A stretch of 64,000 nucleotides of DNA. Source: Whalleya microplaca (taxonomy: Eukaryota; Ascomycota; Sordariomycetes; Xylariales; Xylariaceae). Location: assembly GCA_022497155.1 (NCBI GenBank), contig MU385745.1, positions 310,001 through 374,000 on the forward strand, in the 5' to 3' direction. The notes below the pieces were generated by a model. The model was not told where the DNA came from. It did no database searches and saw nothing but the letters and a program-made list of their open reading frames with translations. Position 1 is the first letter of the stretch. Every line of letters begins with the position of its first letter. This document shows positions 1-12,063 of this stretch, piece after piece. The position numbers and the translations under genes are program-made.

Positions 1-3000
1 AGTGTGGTTATACTGTAAGCAGTACATAGCGAGGGAAGTACCAGTTCCTACTACTGACCCAGAGCCTTGGAACCGAGAGAGCTTGCTGCAAAAGAGTCTC
101 CACCTCAATACCTGCCTAAGACTGATTGGAACGGAGGATTTATACAAGGCATCCACATCCCGCAGTGCTCACCATGGTCAGGCCTCGAAGGAACACCGAA
201 TCATATCCCCTCTTGTTGACCCATATAGGAAGCAGACTCGGCCCTATACTAGGGGCTCTAGTGATACCTTGCACGTTTGCGGCTTAAGCATGTAACAAAC
301 CCTACCACATGATGGGACAACAGTCCCATGGGGGATTATCCTGTGACTTCGTCTTGGTCAGGGACTTGAGACCATCTACACCATCAGATAGCTGCCTGGG
401 GCACGTGGTCTTCCGGTTGGAAGGCACATGATAACAGGCTTATGCTCGGTATGCTCTTCCCCTTGCACCGACAGCCTCATGTGTTGGGTGAGTTGATAAC
501 TCGGGTACCCGAGGGGTTAGTCGTTGGGTATTGTGGAAGCGCTCACCGCTTCCTTAGCTCTTGAGTCTATTAAAATGCCACTTCGTAGCAATATGGCCCC
601 CAATCTAGTATGTGGTTTGTTATGTAAAAAGGGGCATCTCAGCCTTATCATGGAAATGACAGTTGCTACGCTATTATAACTGTCAATGCCAACTCTTGTG
701 GCGGGCCGGAAATCAGGGTACCAACCCTTAGAAGCGAATAACCAACACCCCTGAGGGCACTGTCCAAATTCTCCGGTGAACCAGCAGGCTGCAGACCTGT
801 CAGGAAACATACCAACGAACCCCGGAATCCACGAAATGTTGATATCGATTTGTACACACAGGAATTTACTATTTGACATACACAAGCGCCCTAGCTGTGG
901 GCTGATTCCGACACCAGGCAAATGGAAATACTAATAGAAGTATCCTGTTTTCCTCGATCGCCAGCACATACTTCCCCTGGCCCAATTCCTACACGTTGCC
1001 GGCAGAGAATCACGTCACAAACTCGACATTAGGCACACAAGAGCGTCCGGCTATCTATCAAAGGAATCGAGTATGTACCTTCGATCAGTACTCCAGAAGT
1101 CTAAGCTAACGAGTACTGGAGTAACGAGTAGGCTGGAATATTGCGACGTTGAACGAATCTAGACCGTCAAGCCTTCCGACAATCGAGAGTCGATAGCGAT
1201 AACTCTCGGATTTCATACCACCCCACAGCTTAGGCAAAGCCATTATCGTCACCTCCACTGCAGGTAATTCAGAGACATAGACGTCATCATACCTCGAGTG
1301 GTGCAAGGCAGACTTGCTACCGTGTGATAACATTGCCTGCGAACTGGTCATACTTAATAGAAATACAGGACTGGAATATCCTACAGATACACCGAGCTTC
1401 GTCGAATCCGAGACCAGCACCCTCCCTGTGCGATAACAGACTACCCCCTTAACCTTAGGATCCGACCATAACCGCCTCCGCGATCAAAAGCTGAAGCTGC
1501 GATACCAGCCCCTGAAATCGTAATGTTCAGTCACGATATCCCTTCGAAGGCCTCATGATAGCTGCAGCATCTGATCGCAACCTGCTGTGAATCCTCCATC
1601 AGTATTGCAGGTGCTTGGTAGAATCTGACGACATAGCCGTGTTTAGGTGCATTCTACCGATGCCGCTATACTAGATGCAGCAGAAGCTAGTCGGCCACAT
1701 CAGTAGCAATGGTAACCAAGGAACACAGAAGCGCCCGCGTCAATATGTCACACAATCTGTAGGTAGGTCTCTTTATGGACTGTTGAAACCATATCTATCC
1801 GACCTACAAAGCTACGCGAAGAAGGAAATGCATACTCTGGCTAGGCCCTCGCCATTTTCTTGGCCGTGTGGCTTCCTGTATGGACTGCAGTCTCTGTTAG
1901 TTCACACCGCTTTCCAGTAGCACGAGACGTGTATGTACATTAAGACGCCCCTTTGCAGCTTGTGGTTATTTCTTCTTATTTAGATAACTGTTCTCTGAGA
2001 GCACTGGCTGATCTGGCTAAAAGGTGTAGTTGGCATGCGTGATCGTCAAGTTAGTGGCAAATCTTAAGTCATGGCTGCCCCCATACTTGCTTTTGGCCTT
2101 GCTTGTCATCCATACTCAGCTAATACCGGTGACAGTTATGCTGGGTCTTCTATCTTGTGGCCTGTAGCTGCAGTGACCAGATAGGGGCTGATGGCCGGTA
2201 ATGAGATCTAGATTGGCCGACACAGACATGGCTATCCCAAGATGAAAAATGCCAACCAACAGCATGGCTTCTTGAATCTCCATCTAGTATGAGCGAAGGC
2301 ACAGGTAATGGGATACCAGTGGAGGGGTTAGACTAGGTAAAGGAATCTTTGTTTCAGATTATAAAGAGCGCTGAGGGAAAGCAGAAAGTTGAGACAAGTT
2401 CAGGTGGCAGATGCCAGTGAACGCGATGCTGAGCTTCTTCCGAGGCTTCAAAGCATACTGTGGCTCATTATTCGACGCCATTGTTGGCTTATGCTGATTC
2501 CTTCGAGCCCTCTTCGAGCTTTTAGGAAACAGGGGAATGTGAAGCCACACTATTCCAACAGTGTGAGTTCGTCGATAATGCAGAGGATATACTAACCCTC
2601 AAGGTTACTCCCTAAAACTATGCTGAGAAGATATCTTCTACATATAGAATATGTAAATGGTCTATTCGCATATCTCGAGACTATCTACGCGAGTAGACCA
2701 TATACATACATAGAAGCTATCTCCATCTCATTAAAGTAGGATGAACCCGAGGCGATAGCAAGCTGGGAATGAAGTAAATATGGGTCAAAATATACATATA
2801 TTCTCCAGCTCACCTCACCGACTACTCATCTGACTCCGCTCTGTTCTGGCCCGGTTTGCTACATCTTCACTTTGTTTCCTCAGCACAGGAAATGCTATCA
2901 AACAACCAATTATCTCTCTAGCGCCGTCACTATGTCTTGTTTCACTGTCTCCTCCCCAGTCTCTTCTAGAGCGTTCCTTGTGTCTCTGGTATGGTTTCTA

Positions 3001-5341
3001 CGATGATTTACCCTTGGATCTATAGCGAGACCCGTGTAAACCTGCAGTTGGTTGAGAAGCCCGATCTTCACGCGATAGCTGACGAGGTGGTTCTGACGAT
3101 CGTCGGGATGATAACAGCACCAGCTCCAGCTCCGATATAACCAGCTCCGGCAGAAACGAGTACAGACAGCATTGCCAGAGACTGGAAAGAAGCAGGGGTC
3201 ATTCATGAGCGAGTAGCATCTAGACTCATTCATTACCGCATTCGTCCCGTTTCAAGAGCACGAATTTGCCACTATGGTATGTCCGGATTTACAGGTTCTG
3301 GGAGGGGCTCTAGAATCCCCCCAAAGTTAGTCAAAGCTCTTACAGAGAGGCAATATTGACCCCTGATGCTATAGTCGAGACTGGCCATTTAATGTTTAGG
3401 CGTTCTACCAGACTTACGCCAGAGACTGCCCAGAAGATTATGCCGAGTCGATAGACGCGACAAGGACGGGCATACCCTACGCGTGGCGTTCATCGAGGCC
3501 TTTCGGTCCACGTGCAATATCTGGTTGCACGGAGTTCTAGATGCCCAATTGCAGAAAAACAAAGATTAGATTTCGGATGCCACATGCTCAGATCGTTTGA
3601 CACCACCCCCGGCCGGGGGAATTTCCCTTCGGAGCCGATGGTGATGCCACTGATTGCACGTTTACTGCATACCAAACCGGCACAGTTGACCCTTGTATAT
3701 ACATAATAATAATATGCGATCTCCCATTTCGGCCGAGCATGCAGCTGAGACATCGACATGAAACCCTGGACCTGGAACCCCGCTCGAACGCCTGCAGCCA
3801 AGTTGGAAAAATAGTATTATCAGAGCCAGCCAGCAGCTTGCAGATGGTAGACAGGAAGCAGTAGTGTTGGAGATATTCGAGTGCCGATTGACCTGCCAAT
3901 ATAAAGTAGTTTGTTGTACTGGTCGCCAGCGTCCCTACAACTCGAGCTCCTGTTGTGCGACATGACAGCTCACGTAAAGCGGTTCAACCGGACTATTGAT
4001 TATGGCCTGTAGGATTCGTTCCTAGGGTTTGAGCCACAGCGAGCCGAGATTATGAAGAGCGAGGACAGGATGTTCCGCCAGTTTGTGAAAGCTTCCTCAT
4101 CCGATTCGGATGGGGATGCGGCTCTGCTGTTAATAACTAGGTATGACGCGGTACGATTGTGGAGTTTCTTTCAGCTTTTAGTTGGCTATTACTCCCTACT
4201 ACCCCATATTCTGGTTGATTTCGCCGGTCTCCATTACGTGCATTGCCAGGACATGTATGTCTTGCGGTTAGCCAGGCAGAGTGAGACGTGATCTTCAATC
4301 CTGTAAGATGGTTAGGAGATCGAGGAATTCCTTACCTTGGCAGGCTTGGATATGGCTCGACTGTCGTAACAACATACTTTTCTCTTGTGAAGTCTCAACA
4401 ACGCATCCGAAAACATGGGCCCCTTTCTAAGTTTCCCGGTTGCTATTCTCATCGGATCTCCATAGTTCTGTTCTTCCAATAATATCTCACCCGCGTACTC
4501 CATACAGATCAAGCTATCATCTATTCTTCACCAGTCAGCGTAGATTGAGGCTGAGACATCTTGGTGCAACGTTCGAATTCATGTTACCTCAATCTAGACA
4601 GGTTTGGCTGTGTCAACCGCTTTGGGTATCCCGTATCTAGTTTTACTCGATATGTTAGGAACAGCAACTCGGTTCATTGGGCATCAATACAGCCTGGAAA
4701 CTAAGTAGCTGCTTAGACCATGCGCTTCGCTTTGCGAACTACCTGATCAGCCGTTTGTGACACACGAATAACCGCGTGAAGAGAATTTAAATGCTTTGTG
4801 TAACGTCTAGGGTGGTACTCCATCTGATATACCTTTAGACTCGGCTTGTCAGCCCCAGAGGCGCATGCCGACAGAGCTGAGGGAAACCCTGACAGAGTTC
4901 ACCACAGACAGGAGCACTGCCATTCATTAACCAAATGGAAGGAAAGGCAGACTTTTGTTACGGATAGCATGGGCTGACCTCCAAATTGTTGATCTAAGCT
5001 GCAAAGCCCCTTTACCGCTTGTCATACAACGTACGGTGAATAAACCCAACGACATGGCCCGAGGTGTTTCTTAGTAGTATGGTAGACCTCCGCTTGTGAT
5101 GTACAGTGATGATTCAGCGGGATTACATTTGCTAAAGGGGGGAAAAAATGTCAACGGCTGAGTCAGACGGCTACACAACCAATGGCAAACAACGAAGAGC
5201 AACAAGTCGTTCCAAAGGATCGCTATTTCATTGAAGGAAGAATTAGAGTGCTTAAGTAGGTCTCTTAAGAACTTCTTTCTTAGTCGTCTTACTGAGGACT
5301 CACTAGCACTTAGCTAGATAGGCGTAAGAGATAGCAAAACT
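1..5341. other. Gene-free region
   Basis: About 5.3 kb in which I recognise no gene. Short open frames occur on both strands (for example 517-921 minus, 1,106-1,420 minus, 2,910-3,233 minus, 4,052-4,291 plus) but none shows a family motif, a convincing codon pattern or a flanking splice structure. Base composition is like the genic part of the window and there is no RIP-like AT bias, so this is not the same kind of DNA as the right end. The one structured element is the foldback at 2,628-2,724. Confidence 0.5.
2628..2724. repeat. Imperfect foldback (inverted repeat)
   Basis: The left arm around 2,649-2,668 (TATGTAAATGGTCTATTCGC) pairs with 2,690-2,709 at 18 of 20 positions. The match continues outward with a small gap (AGATATCTTCTA near 2,629 against the complement of TAGAAGCTATCT near 2,711). 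The centre contains the palindrome TCTCGAGA. It could be a small MITE remnant or a chance hairpin; no target duplication was identified. Confidence 0.5.
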
Positions 5342-5830
5342 ATGGCGTTACCCGCACATAACATATTAACGTTGTATAGGCAAGGAAAGGAGGTTGCCAT
5401 TGAAGATTTTTCCGAGGAGCTTTCTAGAGAGTATTATCGAAGATTGAAACAGACTATTGACGGTACTAACTCGAGACAGCTGAGAACTTTTGATGAAGAG
5501 GAGGCAGGGGTGATCATCCTTGAAAACAAAGCTGACCATAAGCTAGGGAGGAACCTAGTCAATGTTGCCCTAAGCAGCCCAAGCGAAGCGACTTGCCGAA
5601 GGTTCACAGTAGTTTCAATGAAGTCCCAGTATTTGGAGGCTCTGGGCTTGACAGGATGTCATACCTATATGCAAAGCGATAGTTATCATCATGGCTTTGG
5701 TGGCGTTTGGTTCGACACGCCATGGACCGGGCTAAAAAGCCTCGACGCCACCATGAGCAGAAACACCATAGATATCAGAACATCACCCGATTTTCATAGA
5801 TTAGATGGCACCCCCCGCACTTCCTACTGA
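5342..5830 (+). CDS. Hypothetical protein, 162 aa, doubtful
   Basis: An intact single-exon frame of 162 codons that I do not recognise. The protein is mildly acidic at the N-terminus, with runs such as EDFSEELSREYYRRL that could form a helix, and has no signal peptide or membrane segment. The ATG context has an A at -3, as is usual in fungal genes. The amino-acid mixture looks more protein-like than the other frames in the first 7 kb, but there is no second exon, no family motif and no neighbour on either side within 1.4 kb. It may be a real orphan gene, the remains of one, or chance. Confidence 0.35.
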   Translation: MALPAHNILTLYRQGKEVAIEDFSEELSREYYRRLKQTIDGTNSRQLRTFDEEEAGVIILENKADHKLGRNLVNVALSSPSEATCRRFTVVSMKSQYLEALGLTGCHTYMQSDSYHHGFGGVWFDTPWTGLKSLDATMSRNTIDIRTSPDFHRLDGTPRTSY

Positions 5831-7231
5831 GCTTGATTCCTATAAGTTGTAACTCAAGTGCGGCTTCAATGCAACTGAAGCAAGGATAGTACATCCACCA
5901 GCTAGAAGCTAGCTGTCCCGAGCTTTCCTATCTACTTGATCCTAGAGTTGATACAATAGAGGAGCATACTATCAGCTCACGCCATAACTCACCAGATGAT
6001 GCTGATAGTTTCATGTACCCGTTACACAAGGATCTCTATCGCATTTGCTTCGGGTTGTGGGGGTACCTAAAGGGACAGTTGATGGTAAGCATTTCGAGGT
6101 CCCCAGAAAGTGTGCAAGACCATAGTTCGACAAGTGAACTTCGGGCTTGCGGCTAGACATATTATCATTACGATCCTCTGCCCTCAGCTCATGCTTGCGC
6201 GGTGAGTTCCACCATTGGAAATCGGTCATATTTATCCTGTAGGATTCTGTCTCCAATCTTAGCAGTGCTTTTCAACTGCGTTACGACTTGACCCGTTCGG
6301 GACCGTTGCCGGCTCTGAGTCACCCCAAGTGCCGTGGTCATTACTGTGGTGGGATGGTTATCTAGCATGCTAAGCACCTGTGGTGACCGTTGATGTTCCC
6401 ACTGCATGTAGCTGGCAGGTACATGCGTTTGGCCACCTTTGGACTCGTCTATTACTCCTAGGGATATCTTATAAGCTTAAAGAATAATTACACCTGGTTG
6501 AATACGCATCCTTTCTTGGATGCTCGTTAACTTCAGCAGCTCTGGGTAACTGCTTTAAGTCCAATCAAATACATAAGTACGATTCCTCGAATACTTAGGC
6601 ATCAAGATTGCTGGTGAACCGGGTGGTGCCAATCACCTGTCCCCCTAGGTTCTCGGCGCCTTGAGTCCACCTTTTAATTATCATCCGTATCTTGTAACAT
6701 AAACATGCCAGTCTATAACGCTCCATAACTTCAAAGCTTGATGGTATTCAAAACCCCCTGATCAAGCTTGGTTCAGTCAGGAGATACCATTCATCGAGGT
6801 GCCACATACAACAAAAATGCTCCCCGAGCTGTGACGGAGTGAACCGCCTTCACATTCGTTCGCATCGCCTACTCAACGGCGGATTCCCTGCCTGGTTGCC
6901 TTAAATACTCTGCGTCGCTTTTTCCCCCAGAGCTCCACAGTGTGCATATATGCAACAGTTTGCCCGGGCAAGGCAAGATAGGGCGGTCTGCACGGTGGTT
7001 GGATATGGATTCTTGATGATTTCGAAGATAATATGCCTTGGCTTGGTTGCAGAAGCTGGACGGGCGCAGCCCAACTGTCGTGGGTACCTGAAGCTTCAAC
7101 CTTTCACCATCAAACAGTACAAATAAGTCATTCGAATCCTCTGATTTTTTCTTTTAGTTGGTGAACTGTAATGTTCAATAAGCGCCGTACAATTTCTGAC
7201 TTGAAGTATTGCTGCTCTTCACTAGTCAAAG
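5831..7231. other. Intergenic region
   Basis: 1.4 kb with no supported gene. A short inverted repeat (AAGCTTGAT near 6,735 and ATCAAGCTT near 6,761) is present. The last 100 bases before 7,232 are the presumed promoter and leader of the next gene. Confidence 0.45.
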
Positions 7232-8252
7232 ATGGCAAATCGTCATCGGGAACACGGACATAGGTCCTCCACTCGATTTCCGGACAGCACTCATTCCCGT
7301 CGACGTAATCGTGACAACTACTTCGGTGCAAATGGACCAGTTCTAATTCCGGAAGAGGAGGCGCAAGACATCGTAGGAGTCGGCGCCAACGCCGAGCACG
7401 GGCATCGATCGACTGATACCCCTGATGTTGATTCAATGAGCCACGACAACTCTGACCCCACATTCGGCATAGCATACTCCTCTTCGGCAGACGGTGCTTA
7501 TCCAGCCACAACGAGCGATGAAAGGAATACTGTTAATGACCTTCCCTATGCCTCTGCAGGCTACTCTGCCAACCCCACATCTGCTCAGCAACAGGAAGGC
7601 TTTCACGAGGCTGCCGAAGACGAAGGGTTCGACCATGATGGTGAAATGTACCTGACACAAAGCTCATCAGCAAACCATTGGCATACCGATATAATGTCGA
7701 CGCAGGCAGCGGAAACGAGAACCGACTTTGCTTCGTCCGCATTGTCTCAAGCATACGCCACCGCCGACGGCTATCCGCCCACTACCTTTGCATCTGGCGA
7801 CGGGAGCTTGTACGGGTCTCAGATGACTTATGTTCCTATCGACACGAGTTACAGCCCTTATGATACAGCACAGTTGTCTTCGCCTCCGGCTGTTGAAACG
7901 TCCGATGCTCATTGTTATCACCATGTACCGGGACCTAGCGACGGATCTCACCAAGTGCAGGACATCAGGGACCAGAGGTCTCGGACAGGATCGGGTGATT
8001 CTGGATATCCTTGGTCTACTCAAGCGCACATCGGGTCCGATTTGTAAGTTTGCATGCGTCATAGGATAGAAATAGGGGCTAACCCGCCGAAGGGATCCTT
8101 CCGAACAGGCCATCCACAATGATCCAGCATTGCGGGTTGGTGAAGATCAGGCCCAGTACACCGATTTCGAATGGTTCAATGAAGAAGAAGGTCCGTGGAG
8201 CACGGAAAATCGTCGGACGGATAGGGGGTCCTATCGACACAGCAATTGCTAG
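7232..8252 (+). CDS. Hypothetical low-complexity protein, two exons
   Basis: The function is not recognised. Exon 1 (7,232-8,043) encodes a Ser/Thr/Tyr/Asp-rich, probably disordered chain; exon 2 (8,093-8,252) adds an acidic tail containing FEWFNEEEGPW. I propose an intron at 8,044-8,092 (49 nt) because it begins GTAAGT, has GGCTAAC near 8,078-8,083, ends AG, and restores a frame that reads through to a TAG at 8,250; without it the frame stops three bases after the donor. A later AG at 8,107-8,108 would put the reader into a less protein-like basic frame. The product would be 323 aa. The start ATG has A at -3. There is no signal peptide, membrane helix or known domain. It stands alone between gene-poor stretches. 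Confidence 0.6.
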
Positions 8253-10500
8253 GCCTGATAGAGGTGGCGACGAGTCTTTCCAGACTTCCAGACTTCATCT
8301 GGATCCATCAAAGGGTACTTCTCTGGATATTTTGCAGTCGAGGTAAAGGGTTATGAGTATCAAACAACTTCCTTTTGGCACATAGCCATCTTCCGCGAAT
8401 GCGATCTGCTATGTGAGATATTGGCAACAGGATAGAAGGAAATTGGGTCGAAATAGACATTGTAATTATCAAAAATAATCCACTCTACGGCCCGACTGTC
8501 TGCCGTCGTGAGTGAGTCAGCGTTTGTAGTGTGCGATAACGGGCACTTCGCCGCTACTCGTTATACACACCGCCTGTCTAGGAGGACCCCCGGGTAGGTG
8601 AACAGCGTTTCTTGGCTACTAGTCATATAGAAGTGACAATCCTTCCTCCATCGCCACGACTTTTCCGTGGACTTATAGCCTTTCATAATCCCAAACAAGC
8701 TGTCTGCTGTTTGCGAATGGGCGACTCAAGAATGCCCATACTGCTTCAACCCAACCCAGTCAAAGACCCCTGTCATGTGGCAATTGGCAATGCCCAAGAA
8801 CATTTCCATTTTGCTGAAACATGTCTCACGGGCAGCTTATATGCGACCTCAGCCCAAAGTCCAAAAAGCATCTTAGAGTCCTCCCGAGGGAAACGTTACC
8901 CCAGTGGATCGACGTAGTAATGATAACTAGTTAGGAGGCAACGAAAAGTTGGTGTTACACTTAGGCATAGCCACAGCAGCCCGGCAAAAGTACGCCTCTT
9001 TGTAGTTAATTGAGTGGCTAATCCAATTCGTCGGGTTGCTTCATAACTTCAGCCTCCTACGCTTGCAGATGGCGAAGTTAACGGCAATACCGGATAGTTC
9101 CTCGATCCTCGCCTGAAACATTGAGGGTTTCCATTATTTCATGGCATGATGCCATGGAATGCTTGATTAAGCAATGGGAGGACGGAACAGCGAAAGGTTT
9201 GGGATCTCTCATGATAACGAGTTCGCGCGCAGTCGTCAAAAGTACAGTGTGCTGAAAGTAACTGTCAACTGTTGACTCTAGCTTGCACCTGGGTGGGCAT
9301 GCCTTATGGATGTAAGAAGGAACAACATTTGGACCTCAGAATGTCGTGTGTGTGGTCAAGATGTCAAAAGATGAAGATATCTGGACATGGAACGACGTTG
9401 ACTAAATGGACCTGTGACGGAATGGCTTCATTATTCTCCGATGCCGAATACGGTACCTCCTACCTATCTAGGACTTCCTCGATCGATGAATGGATGGAAG
9501 AGATTGATCAGCGGGGACCCTGGCTGTGTTGTTAAGTAGTAAGTGTTATACACTTCCCTTCCCTTCCCTTCCCTACCCCTTTCCAAAGAATATGTACTCT
9601 TCTATATGAAACATGGAATTTCCATACATGTATGTTCTTTGCTAACTCGTCATTGACCTTCGATATATCAACTACCTTATGTGGCACTTGTATATGATAC
9701 TTGCAGGTATGACCCATCGTTCACGATCTGGAAATTTACTTGATATTAGCAGCGGTGCACCCACAAATTCCAGCCAATCTTAGGATCCTATGATATGATT
9801 CAAGGGACTACTTTCGCCGGATTACCTAGTAGCTAGGTGGTATACACCATTGGACTGGTAAACACTTTAATAAGCCAGGGGCTTAGACCGGGATTAGAGT
9901 CCTGTAAAGCCAGTTGGGGCCATTCACCAAGGTATTGATGTTCGGCCGTAAAGACCTACAGACATCAAAGGATACACCATTCGTCCAAGTACTTACATCT
10001 CAATGAAGCTCTCCCACTCTCTCCCACTCTCTCTTGTACTCCGACTTGTTCCCAGACAACGACAATACGGAGAGCATCCCTTAGAGAACGCGGAGACTCT
10101 ACACTGAACGCTGTACCAACAATCCACTGCTTCCTTCCTGCTTTCCGTTAGTCAGTCTACTGCCGAGCAGTTTATGTGACTTACCATTGTCACCGAATGC
10201 ACTGAACAGAAATCTCGGCGACGAAGGATACTCATGGCTTTCGACGAGGTCTTCACCTTATGGCAATGCTTAGGCCTATGCTAGCAGTCCCATGCACAAA
10301 AGCGGTGCCAAGTTCCTTAGTGTGGAGATCTGTTCTGAAGTACATGAGTAGAACCAGAAGCCTTTCAAACCCTGAAAATACTTCGAATACCTATTTCAAA
10401 GATGAGGCGGCTGAGAACGATATCACGGCACAAGTCAGCCTTATTGTTTGCTTAATCACATATATCTCTGCCACACCCATAAAGGCTTTTGAAACCTTAT

Positions 10501-10550
10501 GATTAGGATTAGGATTAGGATTAGGATTAGGATTAGGATTAGGATTAGGG
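10501..10550 (+). repeat. (GATTAG)8 hexanucleotide array
   Basis: Eight perfect head-to-tail copies of GATTAG followed by GG, so that the final unit reads TTAGGG. The rest of the array is TTAGGA in the same register, one base away from the TTAGGG telomere repeat of most filamentous fungi. It lies in gene-poor DNA with no adjacent gene. Confidence 0.9.
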
Positions 10551-10777
10551 CATCCCTACCAGTCTTCATGCGTGTAGCATTTGCAATTTTATGCGTCATC
10601 TTGGAAGTTCATACGCAATAGTTTACCTGCAGATGCCATTCCTGGATTGACCTTAAAACTCAATTGGCATTCCCGAAGAAATGAGATACCTGGCTGTAAA
10701 AAATATACTCTTGGATGGACCAATTCGATTGTTCATGTCACCATGTCGACCCACTAGACATTGGTTGATTTTGCGGA

Positions 10778-10805
10778 CATGGCCGATTTCAAGGCATCGG
10801 CCATG
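10778..10805. repeat. Short perfect inverted repeat
   Basis: CATGGCCGAT at 10,778-10,787 and its exact complement at 10,796-10,805, separated by 8 bases. It could form a hairpin; no adjacent coding sequence gives it a role and there is no T-run to suggest a terminator. Confidence 0.6.
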
Positions 10806-12063
10806 CCGTGAACATCAACGCTGATCGGGTTGGGGTCAAACACTGATAGCCAATTATGGACAAGCGATTCAGACAGTCCTTCAGTCTCAGCTGGGAAAGA
10901 GATTATGGTAACCTGGTTATGGAGTTCATCCTTGAGCAGTTTATCAGAGGTAACGTTACCAAGTATATGACATTGTACACATGCTGCTGCTGCTTGACAG
11001 AAATCGCGCCTGGGAGGCTAAGGCTTGCCATATTATTGGTGTTCTGACTAGAAAGGATCGATCAAGGTGAAGGGAGTAGTAGTGGGTGTCATATAATACT
11101 TGACAATAAATAAATTTAGCTTGGATTGACTAGTCAAATATATGTGGTGGACTTGTACCTATTAGTGTTGTGAAGACTATAGCAGGCGGGGGAGTTATAG
11201 TCCCTGGCAAAATAGATGCGAGCTGATGTCGCCAAATAAAACTCAGGTAGACATATAATTATATAAATGCATAACACTTTGTCTCTGAAGGCAAACCAGT
11301 GAGCATGATTCCTGCTATTAGCCAATCCACCAGGTGCTATGCATTTTTCGTTGAAAGAGGACTTAGTTGTTGGATGCGTGGACTACCGACGACATAGCAA
11401 ACGTGGTGAGTACGAATAAACCTTGATACTTTAGGACTAGAAGCGGGTAATGTTCATCTTTCTAAAGAATCACATATCTCCATGTCAGATAATGCGACTC
11501 ATTTGTGACATTGATGATCTGGGAGCTTATTCAAATTGTTCTGCAAACTTGCATGTTATTCAGTATAGAACCGAGACAGAATCATACCTAGGGGACTTGT
11601 AGATACATACATGACAATATCTTGCTTGTCTTATACATTCTCAATCACAAGACTGGCTGGAAAATTAAGAATCTGACTTGCTGTACATCAAAGGTCAGGT
11701 CTCCACGAGGTATCGTCACAAATGTGGCGAAATGCAAACCGATACTTGGACTTGAAAGAATCGAGATCATTACTATCAATATTTAGAAAATCACTCTTGC
11801 ACTTCAGCTCAAGACATTGGATGTTGAACGATCCGCTTAATCAATATCAAAATGTTATGTCTGAAGCGGGGTCCCTGTTGCCAATTTATTAGGTAATCAT
11901 TCAACTCTGAATACAGATGCAAGTAAACGGGCTGGCCTGAACCTTCAACTTAAACTTATGGAACTTACATGTATGTCTATTTCATCCCAACTACCAGACT
12001 ACCAGACAGAAACATAACGGCACTCTTCAAATAATTCGCACGGCGTCAGTCACAGAAAATATC

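Larger units (their letters stand above)
8253..12063. other. Gene-poor region with short repeats
   Basis: 3.8 kb without a supported gene. It holds a TTCCC run near 9,555-9,575, a duplicated CTCTCCCACT near 10,012-10,030, the GATTAG array at 10,501-10,550 and a perfect 10-bp inverted repeat at 10,778-10,787 / 10,796-10,805. The short frames at 8,612-8,917 and 9,272-9,535 have no recognisable content. Confidence 0.45.

Noticed and set aside
8119..8346. 75-codon + strand frame starting MIQHCG
   Set aside because: It is out of frame with the more protein-like acidic exon that follows the 49-nt intron at 8,044-8,092.
10501..10550. True telomere
   Set aside because: The unit is GATTAG/TTAGGA rather than TTAGGG, is short and has unique sequence on both sides.
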